A model generated the notes under the pieces. The model saw nothing but the letters and a program-made list of their open reading frames with translations. It searched no databases and was not told where the DNA came from. A stretch of 51,670 nucleotides of DNA from Clostridia bacterium (lineage in GTDB: Bacteria > Bacillota > Clostridia > Oscillospirales > Acutalibacteraceae), in the NCBI GenBank assembly GCA_017516315.1, contig JAFXDE010000032.1, positions 1 through 51,670 on the forward strand. The letters are read 5' to 3'. Of this stretch, positions 33,135 through 41,357 are shown in pieces (positions within the stretch are counted from its first letter, which is position 1; each line of letters opens with the position of its first letter). The translations under genes were made by a program, and so were the position numbers.

Positions 33135-34712
33135 GTGAGTTATCAGTCAGCGTCTTTTATGATTTTTACAGCAGTATCGTTATTGCTGTTTTATGTAGTT
33201 CCGAGGCATAAGCAGAAGTATGTGCTTCTTTCGGCCAACATCCTTTTCTATTGCTTTTCGGGACTGAAGTATCTGCCCTTTATTGCCGTTACCCTTCTCG
33301 CTACATTTTTTGCGGGAAAGGCTATGGGTGCTGTATACGAAAAAGAAAAGGAGCTTCTTAAGCTTTGTCAGACTCCTGCCGAAAAGAAAGAGGTAAGAGC
33401 CGGCTGCAAGAAAAAAGCACGGGGTATTCTTATCATCGGTCTGGCAGTTTCCATAGCACTTCTTGTCGTATGTAAGTATACGGGCTTTATACTCACTAAT
33501 GTGAATTCGCTTATGAGCCGTTTCGGCTTAGGCGAGATAACTGTTTTTAAAATGATACTGCCTTTAGGTATTTCATTTTATACCTTTATGGCTATCAGCT
33601 ATGTTCTCGATATTTACTGGAAAAGATACAGCGCAGAGAAATCTCTTCTGAATTATGCTCTTTTCCTTACCTATTTCCCTCATGTCGTTCAGGGACCTAT
33701 CGACCGTTATAATAAAATCAAGGCACAGATGCCCGAAGAAGGAATTTCCTTTGATTCTGTCGCTGTTTCAAAGGGCGCACAGCTCGCATTGTGGGGTCTT
33801 TTCAAAAAGCTGGTAATAGCTGACAGACTCGGTATTTTCGTCAATGAGATTTACGGCAATTACACAGAGTATGAGGGTCTTATAATAATTATCGCCACTG
33901 TCCTTTATTCCGTGCAGATTTATGCTGATTTTTCGGGCTGCATAGACATCGTTTCGGGCGTTTCGGAGATGTTCGGCATAAAGCTGGCCAAAAACTTCGA
34001 CCATCCCTATTTCTCGAAAACTATGCCTGAATTCTGGAGAAGATGGCATATTTCATTGGGCGAATGGTTCAAGGATTATATCTTCTATCCCGTTTCCGTA
34101 AGCAAGCTTGTAAAAAAGGTTAAAAAGAATCCTAAATCGAAAAAAGCAGGTGAAATGTTTGCTTCCTGCTTCCCTGCCTTTGTCGTATGGGTGATTACGG
34201 GTATATGGCACGGAGCCTCCTGGGGCTTTGTAGCCTGGGGTATGTTCCATGCGGCGCTTATTATTTCGGGTACGGTATTCGCTGACTTTAACAGTGCTTT
34301 AAACAGTCGTCTCAGAATTGATACGGAGAGCTTCAGCTGGAAGCTATGGCAGATGACCCGTACCTTTATTCTTTGCTGTATCGGCAGAGTATTCTTTATT
34401 ACAAACGGTCTTTCCGAGGCTTTCGCGATTTTCGCAAGAGCTTTCAGCGGACTTCACTTCGAGTACATAGCAGAGGATGCCCTTTATGACTACGGTCTCG
34501 ATAAGGATAATTTCTTCTTTGCTCTCTTCACGATTTTTGTTCTCTGGGCTGTTGATATGCTTCAGGAGAGAATGAAAATCCGCGAAGCACTCGAAAAGCA
34601 GAACATTATATTCAGATGGACTGTTATTTTTCTCGGCATATTTGCTGTAATCATTTTCGGCATCTACGGACCCGGATTTGATCAGAGCAGCTTTATATAT
34701 GAACAATTCTGA
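33135..34712 (+). CDS. MBOAT-family O-acyltransferase (DltB/AlgI-like)
   Basis: A 525-residue polytopic membrane acyltransferase with 10-12 hydrophobic helices. The diagnostic regions are PLGISFYTFMAISYVLDIYW, YFPHVVQGPIDRY, MPEFWRRWHISLGEWFKDYI, and FVVWVITGIWHGASWGF with the invariant histidine at residue 359. DltB moves D-alanine from its carrier protein through the membrane to teichoic acid; AlgI and PatA acetylate exopolysaccharide or peptidoglycan. Start GTG 33135 follows an AGAGAG site. An acyl carrier protein gene follows 23 nt later, which favours a DltB-like donor chain. Confidence 0.92.
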   Translation: MSYQSASFMIFTAVSLLLFYVVPRHKQKYVLLSANILFYCFSGLKYLPFIAVTLLATFFAGKAMGAVYEKEKELLKLCQTPAEKKEVRAGCKKKARGILIIGLAVSIALLVVCKYTGFILTNVNSLMSRFGLGEITVFKMILPLGISFYTFMAISYVLDIYWKRYSAEKSLLNYALFLTYFPHVVQGPIDRYNKIKAQMPEEGISFDSVAVSKGAQLALWGLFKKLVIADRLGIFVNEIYGNYTEYEGLIIIIATVLYSVQIYADFSGCIDIVSGVSEMFGIKLAKNFDHPYFSKTMPEFWRRWHISLGEWFKDYIFYPVSVSKLVKKVKKNPKSKKAGEMFASCFPAFVVWVITGIWHGASWGFVAWGMFHAALIISGTVFADFNSALNSRLRIDTESFSWKLWQMTRTFILCCIGRVFFITNGLSEAFAIFARAFSGLHFEYIAEDALYDYGLDKDNFFFALFTIFVLWAVDMLQERMKIREALEKQNIIFRWTVIFLGIFAVIIFGIYGPGFDQSSFIYEQF

Positions 34713-34735
34713 TTTTAGAAAAGGAGTCAAAAACA

Positions 34736-34957
34736 ATGGATGAGCTTTTAAAGGTATTAAAGGAAGTATACCCCGATGTGGATTTCGCTAGTGAGGACAA
34801 CCTCATTGATGACGGTATTATCGATTCAGTAGGAATGGTAAAGATTATTTCTGTTATCGAGGACCGCTTTGATATTTCCGTTACAATGGAATACATTCAG
34901 CCTTCATATTTTCAGTCTGCTGAAACTATGTGGGAAATGATTGAGGAGTTGATGTAA
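34736..34957 (+). CDS. acyl carrier protein (DltC-like)
   Basis: A 73-residue acidic carrier protein. Ser31 in IDDGIIDSVGMV is the expected 4'-phosphopantetheine attachment site. The D-S-x-G context resembles DltC more than fatty-acid ACP (DSLD). It should accept the acyl group from the ligase two genes downstream and hand it to the MBOAT protein. AAAAGGAG is 11 nt upstream of the start. It is separated from the transporter gene by only 2 nt, which suggests coupled translation. Confidence 0.9.
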   Translation: MDELLKVLKEVYPDVDFASEDNLIDDGIIDSVGMVKIISVIEDRFDISVTMEYIQPSYFQSAETMWEMIEELM

Positions 34958-34959
34958 TA

Positions 34960-36384
34960 ATGAAAAAGAACAGAAGGATTATATCTATTCTGCTCGGCCC
35001 GGTTTTATTTTTATTCTGTTATTTTTTGCTTCCTGCTGATGTGTTTACTACCGCAGCCGCAAGAGGCTCTGTAGGTATGGTTCTATGGATGGCGCTCTGG
35101 TGGGTTACAGGTCCCGTCGACTATGCCGTGACGGCATTTCTGCCCATAGCGGTAAATGCTGTATTTAATTTCGTGGATATGTCCGCGGTTATTTCGAACT
35201 ATTCATCTGAGACTATTATGCTGCTTCTCGGTGCTTCTATTCTCGTTGTTTCCTGGGAGGTAACAGGTCTTGACAGAAGAATCGCAGCTAAATGTCTTTC
35301 TCTTGTAGGAGGCAAGCTCAGTACACAGCTTATTTTCTGGTTTATTCTTACCACAGCTCTTTCGTCTGTGCTTCCTAATGCCGTAGTATGCGCTACGATT
35401 ACACCTATCGCCGTTTCGATGCTAAAATTTATCGGCGAAGAGGATATCGGTGAAAGCAAGAACGGATCTCTTATTCTTCTTACCATCGCTTACGGTGCAG
35501 GTGTGGGCGGACTTGCCACACCCTTGGGCGGTGCGATGAATCTCGTTACCGTAGAATACATCGAGGAGCTTACGGGTAAGGAATTTATGTACACCTCATG
35601 GGTTATACGCTTCCTTCCCGTTATGCTCGTTCTCGTAGTAAGCAATGTCATCTATCTCATAGTAAGACACTGTAAAAAGGGTGATCGTCTTGCAGGCTCG
35701 AAGGAATACTTCGTTTCTGTTTATAAGGAAATGCCGAAGATGACTAAAGAGGAGATTATTTCCTTCCTTCTCTTCGTTATCGCTACCGTGCTTTCCTTTA
35801 CCCGTCAGTTTTACCAGGATTTACTTCCCGGTCTCAAGCCTGCCTATGTATTTATTGTCTGCGCTGTTCTTTCCTTCTTTATTAAAAAGGAGGACGGTGA
35901 AAGACTGCTTAAATGGAAGAATACTCAGGGCAAGATTCTCTGGGAGCTTATTTACATCTTTGCGGGCGGTCTTGCCCTCGGCACGCTGATTAATAAGAGT
36001 GGCGCTGCAGACGATATCGGTGCTCTCGTTTCGTCTATGAATCTCGACGGAGGATTTATTACTGTGCTTATTATAGTTGCAGTAACTCTTCTTCTTTCTG
36101 ATGTTACGAGTAATACCGCTACAGCCGCTGTGGCTATCCCCATAGTAATCAGTATCGTAAACGGTATGGGAAAAGATCCGATTCCTTATGTTTATATCGC
36201 TTCCATCGGTGTTAATCTTTCCTATATGCTTCCCACCTCTATCCGTGCCATTCCCGTCGGCTACGGACTCAAGCCCAAGTTTATGCTTAAAGAGGGTATA
36301 GGTATGACTGTTATCGTCATCGCCCTTATGAGTATTACAGGCTACCTGCTTCTTACCTACTGGCCTGCTTTCAGCACTACCTGA
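34960..36384 (+). CDS. DASS-family (SLC13-type) anion:sodium symporter
   Basis: A 474-residue membrane protein with about twelve helices, of the divalent anion:Na+ symporter family, which imports dicarboxylates, citrate or sulfate. Two related re-entrant motifs are seen: LPNAVVCATITPIAVSM (about 130-146; Asn-Ala where Ser-Asn-Thr is usual) and DVTSNTATAAVAIPIVIS (about 383-400). GGLATPLGGAMNLVTVE (about 184-200) is also typical. The altered first motif may mark a different substrate. It sits between the ACP and ligase genes, so I infer it brings in the acid that is activated next. The substrate is not known. Confidence 0.87.
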   Translation: MKKNRRIISILLGPVLFLFCYFLLPADVFTTAAARGSVGMVLWMALWWVTGPVDYAVTAFLPIAVNAVFNFVDMSAVISNYSSETIMLLLGASILVVSWEVTGLDRRIAAKCLSLVGGKLSTQLIFWFILTTALSSVLPNAVVCATITPIAVSMLKFIGEEDIGESKNGSLILLTIAYGAGVGGLATPLGGAMNLVTVEYIEELTGKEFMYTSWVIRFLPVMLVLVVSNVIYLIVRHCKKGDRLAGSKEYFVSVYKEMPKMTKEEIISFLLFVIATVLSFTRQFYQDLLPGLKPAYVFIVCAVLSFFIKKEDGERLLKWKNTQGKILWELIYIFAGGLALGTLINKSGAADDIGALVSSMNLDGGFITVLIIVAVTLLLSDVTSNTATAAVAIPIVISIVNGMGKDPIPYVYIASIGVNLSYMLPTSIRAIPVGYGLKPKFMLKEGIGMTVIVIALMSITGYLLLTYWPAFSTT

Positions 36385-36400
36385 TTCGGAGGAATTTAAA

Positions 36401-37870
36401 ATGTACAGTTCAGTTGTTCAGGCGGTGTTCTCTCACGCCGAAACGAAAAAAGATAAAATCTGTCTCGCTGATGAAAAGGGACAGGTAACCTACGGCGAGT
36501 ATAAGAGTCTTATTCTCCGTTATGCATCGGAGCTTGCTTCCCTCGGTGTAAAAAGAGGGGACAAGGTTGTAATTGAGGCATCTCAGTCAATCAGCTTTCT
36601 TGCCGCAGCTCTGGCCGTTCAGCTTATGGGAGGTGTATTCGTTCCTGTAGAGCGTAACTGTGCCTGGGATAAAACTCTGAGAATAGCCCTGGCTGCCGAA
36701 GCTGTTCTCGTTATTCCTCTGAGAAATAAGGAAGCCGGAGCCGTAAAGCATATTTCGCTTTCCGATTTCGATGAAAATGCCTTGGAAAAACCGGAGCTTG
36801 CTTTCTATGAATTTTCCGACGAGGATACAGTCTGTGAGCTTCTTTTCAGTACGGGCACTACCGGTAAGGAGAAGGGCATCAGCATCACTAACGGCAATAA
36901 TATCGCTCTGGCAGAAAATGTAATGTACGGTGTCGAAATGGAAGAGGATAATGTGGAAATGATACCCTCTCCTCTTAACCATTCCCACGGTCTGAGAAGA
37001 TACTATGCCAATATGGTAAAGGGCGCAACGGTGGTTCTCGTTACGGGCGTTATGAATGTCATCGGATTTTTCGCTATGATGGATAAATACGGCGTAAATT
37101 CTATGGATCTTGTGCCTACGGCTCTTACGGTTCTGCTTAAGCTTTCTAAGAATAAATTTGCTGACTATAAGGATGTTATGCGTTACATTCAGTTCGGCTC
37201 TGCGCCTCTTTCTGACGGAGATAAGGAAATAATCCGTACTCTTCTTCCGAAGACACATCTTTATAATTTCTACGGAAGCACAGAAAGCGGATGTATCTGC
37301 ATATACGATTTTAATGACGGCAAGGATAAGCCTAAATGTATCGGCAAGCCTGCATATAACGCTAAAATCGTTATCGTAGACGAGGAGCGTAATGAAATCG
37401 TTGCTACGGAAGGTAATACGGGACTTCTCGCTTCCTTCGGTAAAATGAATATGAAAGGCTATTGGAAGGATGAGGAGGAGACAGCCAAGGTAATGCTTGA
37501 CGGCGGTATCTACTCAAACGATGAGGCTTATTTCGACGAAGACGGAGATATTATCCTTCTGGGCAGAAAGGGCGATGTAATAAATGTAGGAGGAAATAAG
37601 GTGTCTCCCGATGAAATCGAAGATGCGGCGAAAAAGCTGGAGGGAGTAGAGGACTGCGGATGTATCGGTATTTCCGATCCCTTAAGCGGTAACACACCTA
37701 AGCTTTTTGTGCAGATGAAAAAAGGCAGTGCCTTCGATTCTGTGGCTATAAGAGCCTTCCTCGCTTCGGAGCTTGAGCCTTACAAGGTTCCTTCGGTTAT
37801 CGAGGAAATCGACCTCATTCCCCGTTCATTTAACGGCAAATTACTCAGAAGAACTTTAAGGAATAAATAA
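36401..37870 (+). CDS. AMP-forming acyl ligase (ANL superfamily, DltA-like role)
   Basis: A 489-residue adenylating enzyme. Core motifs: LLFSTGTTGKEKGI (P-loop, about 147-160), YNFYGSTESG (about 289-298), DEAYFDEDGDIILLGRKGDVINVGGNKVSP with the hinge Asp and Arg, and a C-terminal catalytic Lys in NGKLLRRTL. It differs from typical D-alanine ligase DltA at the substrate segment (NHSHGLRRYYANMVKG). It resembles carboxylic-acid/benzoate-type ligases, so the acyl group may not be D-alanine. It should load the neighbouring carrier protein. GGAGG precedes the start; the stop overlaps the next start by 1 nt (TAATG). Confidence 0.88.
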   Translation: MYSSVVQAVFSHAETKKDKICLADEKGQVTYGEYKSLILRYASELASLGVKRGDKVVIEASQSISFLAAALAVQLMGGVFVPVERNCAWDKTLRIALAAEAVLVIPLRNKEAGAVKHISLSDFDENALEKPELAFYEFSDEDTVCELLFSTGTTGKEKGISITNGNNIALAENVMYGVEMEEDNVEMIPSPLNHSHGLRRYYANMVKGATVVLVTGVMNVIGFFAMMDKYGVNSMDLVPTALTVLLKLSKNKFADYKDVMRYIQFGSAPLSDGDKEIIRTLLPKTHLYNFYGSTESGCICIYDFNDGKDKPKCIGKPAYNAKIVIVDEERNEIVATEGNTGLLASFGKMNMKGYWKDEEETAKVMLDGGIYSNDEAYFDEDGDIILLGRKGDVINVGGNKVSPDEIEDAAKKLEGVEDCGCIGISDPLSGNTPKLFVQMKKGSAFDSVAIRAFLASELEPYKVPSVIEEIDLIPRSFNGKLLRRTLRNK

Positions 37871-38952
37871 TGAAAAATAAGATTATTAAGGCTGTTGCCT
37901 TTCTGCTCATTTTCTGTACCTGCTTTTTTCAGGTGCAGGGTGTGCTGACGGGTAATGAAGACAGCCGTGACAACAGAAGAATAACGGGATTTTTCGAGGA
38001 GAGAGACAGTTCTCTTGATGCTGTGTTTGTAGGCTCGAGTACGACCTATGCTTTTTGGTCTGCTCCCTATGCCTGGTATGAGCACGGTCTGGCTGTTTAT
38101 TCCCTTTCGAGCATAATGCAGCCGATTCAGGCGGCGAGATTTCTTATCGACGATGCAAAAAAGAGACATCCCGACGCTGTTTTTATCGTCAATATAACCT
38201 CAGTGCATCCTGAGGGAAGCAAGCATTCCGAGTACGATCTGCGCTTCCTGCACGGCATATTTGATAACTATCCTCTCACTCTGAATAAGTATAAAATGAT
38301 GGATTATCTCTGTGACCTCGGCGGACACGGTATCAAGGAGCGAATGGAGCTTATCTTCCCGATTATAAAATACCACAGCCGATGGAATGAGCTTACAGCC
38401 TTCGACTTCGATAAAAAGCCTGACAGCTATAAGACAGGTAATACCTACGGCTCGTTTCTTAAAAATACTGAGGATGTCACCGGCGGTATCAAGGATTTCA
38501 CCTTAAGAAGTGACCTTGAAGAGGGCCTTTATCAAAGCATGGTAGAGCTTATGGATTACTGCGAAAAGGAAAAAATTAAAGTGCTTTTCGTGGTTTCACC
38601 TCAGTCTCTTGACAATAAAGAGAGAATAGGTATGCAGAATACTCTGGTGGAAATGCTTGAGGAGAGAAGCTTTGATGTCCTCGATTTCCGAAAGCTTGAC
38701 AAAGAAGCAGGTATAGATTACCGTACAGACTTTTACGATACGGAGCATACAAATATTCACGGAGCCATTAAATTCACAAACTACATTTCTCTTTATCTCA
38801 AGGAAAAATACGGTCTCGAGAATAAAAGAGAGGATGAGAACTATTCCGATTGGGAAAAGGCGTCTGTGAGCTATTTCGAAAAGATCGCAAAGCATCTGAA
38901 TGAAAATGATATGAAATATTTCACCGACCGCATTGAAATCCCTGAGAAATAA
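37870..38952 (+). CDS. membrane-anchored SGNH-type protein (DltD-like)
   Basis: A 360-residue protein with an N-terminal signal anchor (IIKAVAFLLIFCTCFFQV) and an extracellular SGNH-fold domain. The nucleophile is in VFVGSSTTYAFW (Ser56 or Ser57), and the Asp-His pair is D290 and H293 in YDTEHTNIHG. It has the layout of DltD, which works outside the membrane in the D-alanylation pathway, although overall sequence similarity to DltD looks low. It closes the operon before a bidirectional terminator. I infer it is the extracellular transfer or thioesterase/esterase step. Confidence 0.85.
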   Translation: MKNKIIKAVAFLLIFCTCFFQVQGVLTGNEDSRDNRRITGFFEERDSSLDAVFVGSSTTYAFWSAPYAWYEHGLAVYSLSSIMQPIQAARFLIDDAKKRHPDAVFIVNITSVHPEGSKHSEYDLRFLHGIFDNYPLTLNKYKMMDYLCDLGGHGIKERMELIFPIIKYHSRWNELTAFDFDKKPDSYKTGNTYGSFLKNTEDVTGGIKDFTLRSDLEEGLYQSMVELMDYCEKEKIKVLFVVSPQSLDNKERIGMQNTLVEMLEERSFDVLDFRKLDKEAGIDYRTDFYDTEHTNIHGAIKFTNYISLYLKEKYGLENKREDENYSDWEKASVSYFEKIAKHLNENDMKYFTDRIEIPEK

Positions 38953-38959
38953 AATAAAG

Positions 38960-39004
38960 AAGCAACGGTTTGTTCAGAATGAAGTAACCGTTGCTTTTCT
39001 TTTT
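38960..39004. terminator. bidirectional terminator
   Basis: AAGCAACGGTT (38960-38970) pairs with AACCGTTGCTT (38986-38996), followed by TTCTTTTTATCTTTT. The minus side reads TTCTTTATTTT. It ends the acylation operon and the convergent phosphoesterase gene. Confidence 0.88.
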
Positions 39005-39698
39005 ATCTTTTGATCAGCTCTCCCGTTTTCGCATTGATGATATTATTGAAAACAGAAATATGAGAGGTGGAAATATATTTGTCGAGATGAAGGGAGCCGA
39101 AGTACCAGTGGCTGAATTCACAGATTCTGCTTACATCCTCGAGATAGGTATTGATGGCTGTTATACTCGCATCGCTGCCCGTGTGAAGCATAAGAAAATC
39201 CTTGATTTTTGCCGGAGGCTCATGAGTTATGATGAGGTCTACCTTGCCGCCGTATTTCTGGAGATTATCCACACCCTCCATAAGCTCCTCTCGCGTGGGA
39301 ATTTCCATATCCGACCAGGTGTTCATTTCGAAGCGTATGTCGATGTCGGGGCTTTCTCCGCCGCCCATAGTGAAAATTTTAGTACCCTCGATATTGAAAA
39401 CCTGTCCGCGCATAAGGTGGAAGATATTAGCGGCGATGTGGTGGACCTTACCGCCGTTCCATTTTTTGATTTTAAGCTTTGAGAGCATCTCGAAATTTTC
39501 GTGGGTACCGTCTACGAAGCAGATATTGTATTTCTTTTTGCTGAGCTTTTTAAGTATACTCATTTCTTCCTTGGAGCCGTTCCATATAAAGCCGAAATCA
39601 CCGCATACGATAAGGGTGTCGCCTCTGCCTAATTTTTTCAGCCTCGGGTCATCGAAACGGGAGGCTATGCCGTGGGTATCTCCTGTAACATAAATCAT
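39003..39698 (-). CDS. calcineurin-like metallophosphoesterase
   Basis: A 231-residue metallophosphatase. The motifs are MIYVTGDTHG, IVCGDFGFIWNG, FVDGTHENFE (the GNHE position reads GTHE), LIITHEPP and a short C-terminal SHWYFGSLHLDK with the last metal histidines. It is smaller than the phosphoesterase at 25456-26406 and closer to bacterial serine/threonine-phosphatase-like members. Substrate unknown. It reads toward the terminator at 38960-39004. Confidence 0.86.
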   Translation of the reverse strand: MIYVTGDTHGIASRFDDPRLKKLGRGDTLIVCGDFGFIWNGSKEEMSILKKLSKKKYNICFVDGTHENFEMLSKLKIKKWNGGKVHHIAANIFHLMRGQVFNIEGTKIFTMGGGESPDIDIRFEMNTWSDMEIPTREELMEGVDNLQKYGGKVDLIITHEPPAKIKDFLMLHTGSDASITAINTYLEDVSRICEFSHWYFGSLHLDKYISTSHISVFNNIINAKTGELIKR

Positions 39699-39795
39699 TT
39701 ATTCATCCTTGCCTTGAGGCAGTCCTTTCTTTTTGTTATTAACTTACGGAAAAGTTAATTTTATTTTAAAGTTTATGATAATTGAAACAAAGGTA

Positions 39796-39824
39796 TATAC
39801 ATTTACTTATCTTTTTGATATAAT
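39796..39824 (+). promoter_or_regulatory. promoter of the carboxypeptidase-like operon
   Basis: TATACA (39796-39801), a 17-nt spacer and TATAAT (39819-39824). An imperfect dyad AGACTGTATAAATACTGTCT (39827-39846) begins 3 nt downstream and could be an operator. The remaining leader to 39922 holds nothing else I recognise. Confidence 0.65.
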
Positions 39825-39922
39825 ATAGACTGTATAAATACTGTCTGTATTCTATCATATATTTCGGTATATTGCAAACATAAAAGGAAAATTTCAAAAA
39901 ATTTACATTTGGGGTGTTTAAA

Positions 39923-41311
39923 ATGAAAAAAATCGTAGCTCTGGTTGCTGCTTTACTTATTGCTCTTACTCTTATGATGCCTGTGGGCGCGGTGTTTGAT
40001 TCGGGTACGGTTACCGCCAAGCTTAAATCAGATGTTTATTATATGGAAAGCCTTGACGAGGATACTGCCTTCTTTGACAGAAATTCCTCAAAGAAGGTCC
40101 CTGCTGCAGCCTTCGTAAAAATTCTCGCCGCTGTCACAGCTATCGAAAAGTGGCCCGAGCTTGACGAAAAGGTTACCGTAAGTGAAAAGAACCTTTCTCT
40201 CGTGGAATACGGCTACGGTATAAGAACTGCTCTTTATAAAGCAGGTGAAAAGGTAAGCAAAAGAGAGCTTATCGACTGTCTTATCGTCTACAGTGCAAAC
40301 GATGCCGCAAGCATCATAGCTTATGAAATTTCGGGCTCTCTTGACGCTTTTATCAAGGAGATGCAGGCTACGGCAGAAAAAATCGGTCTTACCTCTACGG
40401 TCGTAAAAAATATTCACGGCTTTGATGAGGACGGTCAGTACACCACTGCCAAGGACATCGCAAAGATGCTCAAATACGCTCTTAATTATCCCGTATTTGT
40501 AGAGGCCTTTTCCGCTTCAAGCGTAACCTTGAAGAAAACCTCTCTCAACGAGGAAAGAACATACAGCGCAAGCAATAAAATGCTCAACGCTACTATCTCG
40601 GATTACTACCACTCCTCCGTAACGGGCGGAAAGCAGACTATGACCGATAAGGCAGGGGAGTGCATCGCCGTAGTTTCGTCAAAGGACGGCTATTCCTATC
40701 TTACCGTAGTTCTCGGCGGTAAGCTTATGGATATAGACAAGGACGGCGTCGATGAAAATACCTGTATGACTGATGCTAAAAAGATGCTTAACTGGGTTTA
40801 CGAGAACATCAGATACAGAGTAGTCGCTTCTCCCTCACAGCCCGTAGCTATGGTGGAAATTACCTCGGGCAAGGGTACGGATAAGCTTCGTCTCGTTCCC
40901 GAAAAGGAAACATCAGCTCTTGTTCCCTCGAATGCTACCACAGCTTCTGTTCTTTTCGAGGTAGTGGAGGGCACCGTTCCCGAAAAGGTCAAGGCACCCG
41001 TTAAGGCGGGCGATGTAATCGGCCAGGCTAATGTTCTTTATGCAGGACAGATTCTCGCCAAAATCAATATCGTAGCCGCTACGGATGTTTCATTAAGCTT
41101 TACGGGACTTATTATGACTACCGTAAGAAGTATAATGACCTCCTGGGTATTTATTATTCTCGTAGCGCTTGCCGCTGCAGGCTGTATCGGCTATCTTTTC
41201 ATCAGCTATAACACCTATAAGAAAAGAGAGAGACAGAAAAAAGCCATCCGTGCGAGAATTCAGAGAAAGCAGGCACAGCAAAAGAAGATGGCTGAAATCA
41301 AGAAAAAATAA
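39923..41311 (+). CDS. D-alanyl-D-alanine carboxypeptidase homologue with degenerate active site
   Basis: A 462-residue exported DacA/DacF-type protein. It has a signal peptide (KKIVALVAALLIALTLMMPVGA), a penicillin-binding domain, the C-terminal S11 beta domain, one transmembrane helix (about 400-430) and a very basic cytoplasmic tail (KKRERQKKAIRARIQRKQ). The fold is clear, but the catalytic SxxK reads AFVK (Ala63, Lys66) and the KTG box reads VTG at about 233-235. SxN is kept as SAN at residue 124. Acylation of a serine is therefore not possible at the usual place, and a structural or sensing role is more likely. GGGGTG lies 6 nt before ATG 39923. Confidence 0.88.
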   Translation: MKKIVALVAALLIALTLMMPVGAVFDSGTVTAKLKSDVYYMESLDEDTAFFDRNSSKKVPAAAFVKILAAVTAIEKWPELDEKVTVSEKNLSLVEYGYGIRTALYKAGEKVSKRELIDCLIVYSANDAASIIAYEISGSLDAFIKEMQATAEKIGLTSTVVKNIHGFDEDGQYTTAKDIAKMLKYALNYPVFVEAFSASSVTLKKTSLNEERTYSASNKMLNATISDYYHSSVTGGKQTMTDKAGECIAVVSSKDGYSYLTVVLGGKLMDIDKDGVDENTCMTDAKKMLNWVYENIRYRVVASPSQPVAMVEITSGKGTDKLRLVPEKETSALVPSNATTASVLFEVVEGTVPEKVKAPVKAGDVIGQANVLYAGQILAKINIVAATDVSLSFTGLIMTTVRSIMTSWVFIILVALAAAGCIGYLFISYNTYKKRERQKKAIRARIQRKQAQQKKMAEIKKK

Positions 41312-41357
41312 ACACAAACAGAAATACACGGAATTTTAAACGGGAAGGATTGATACT

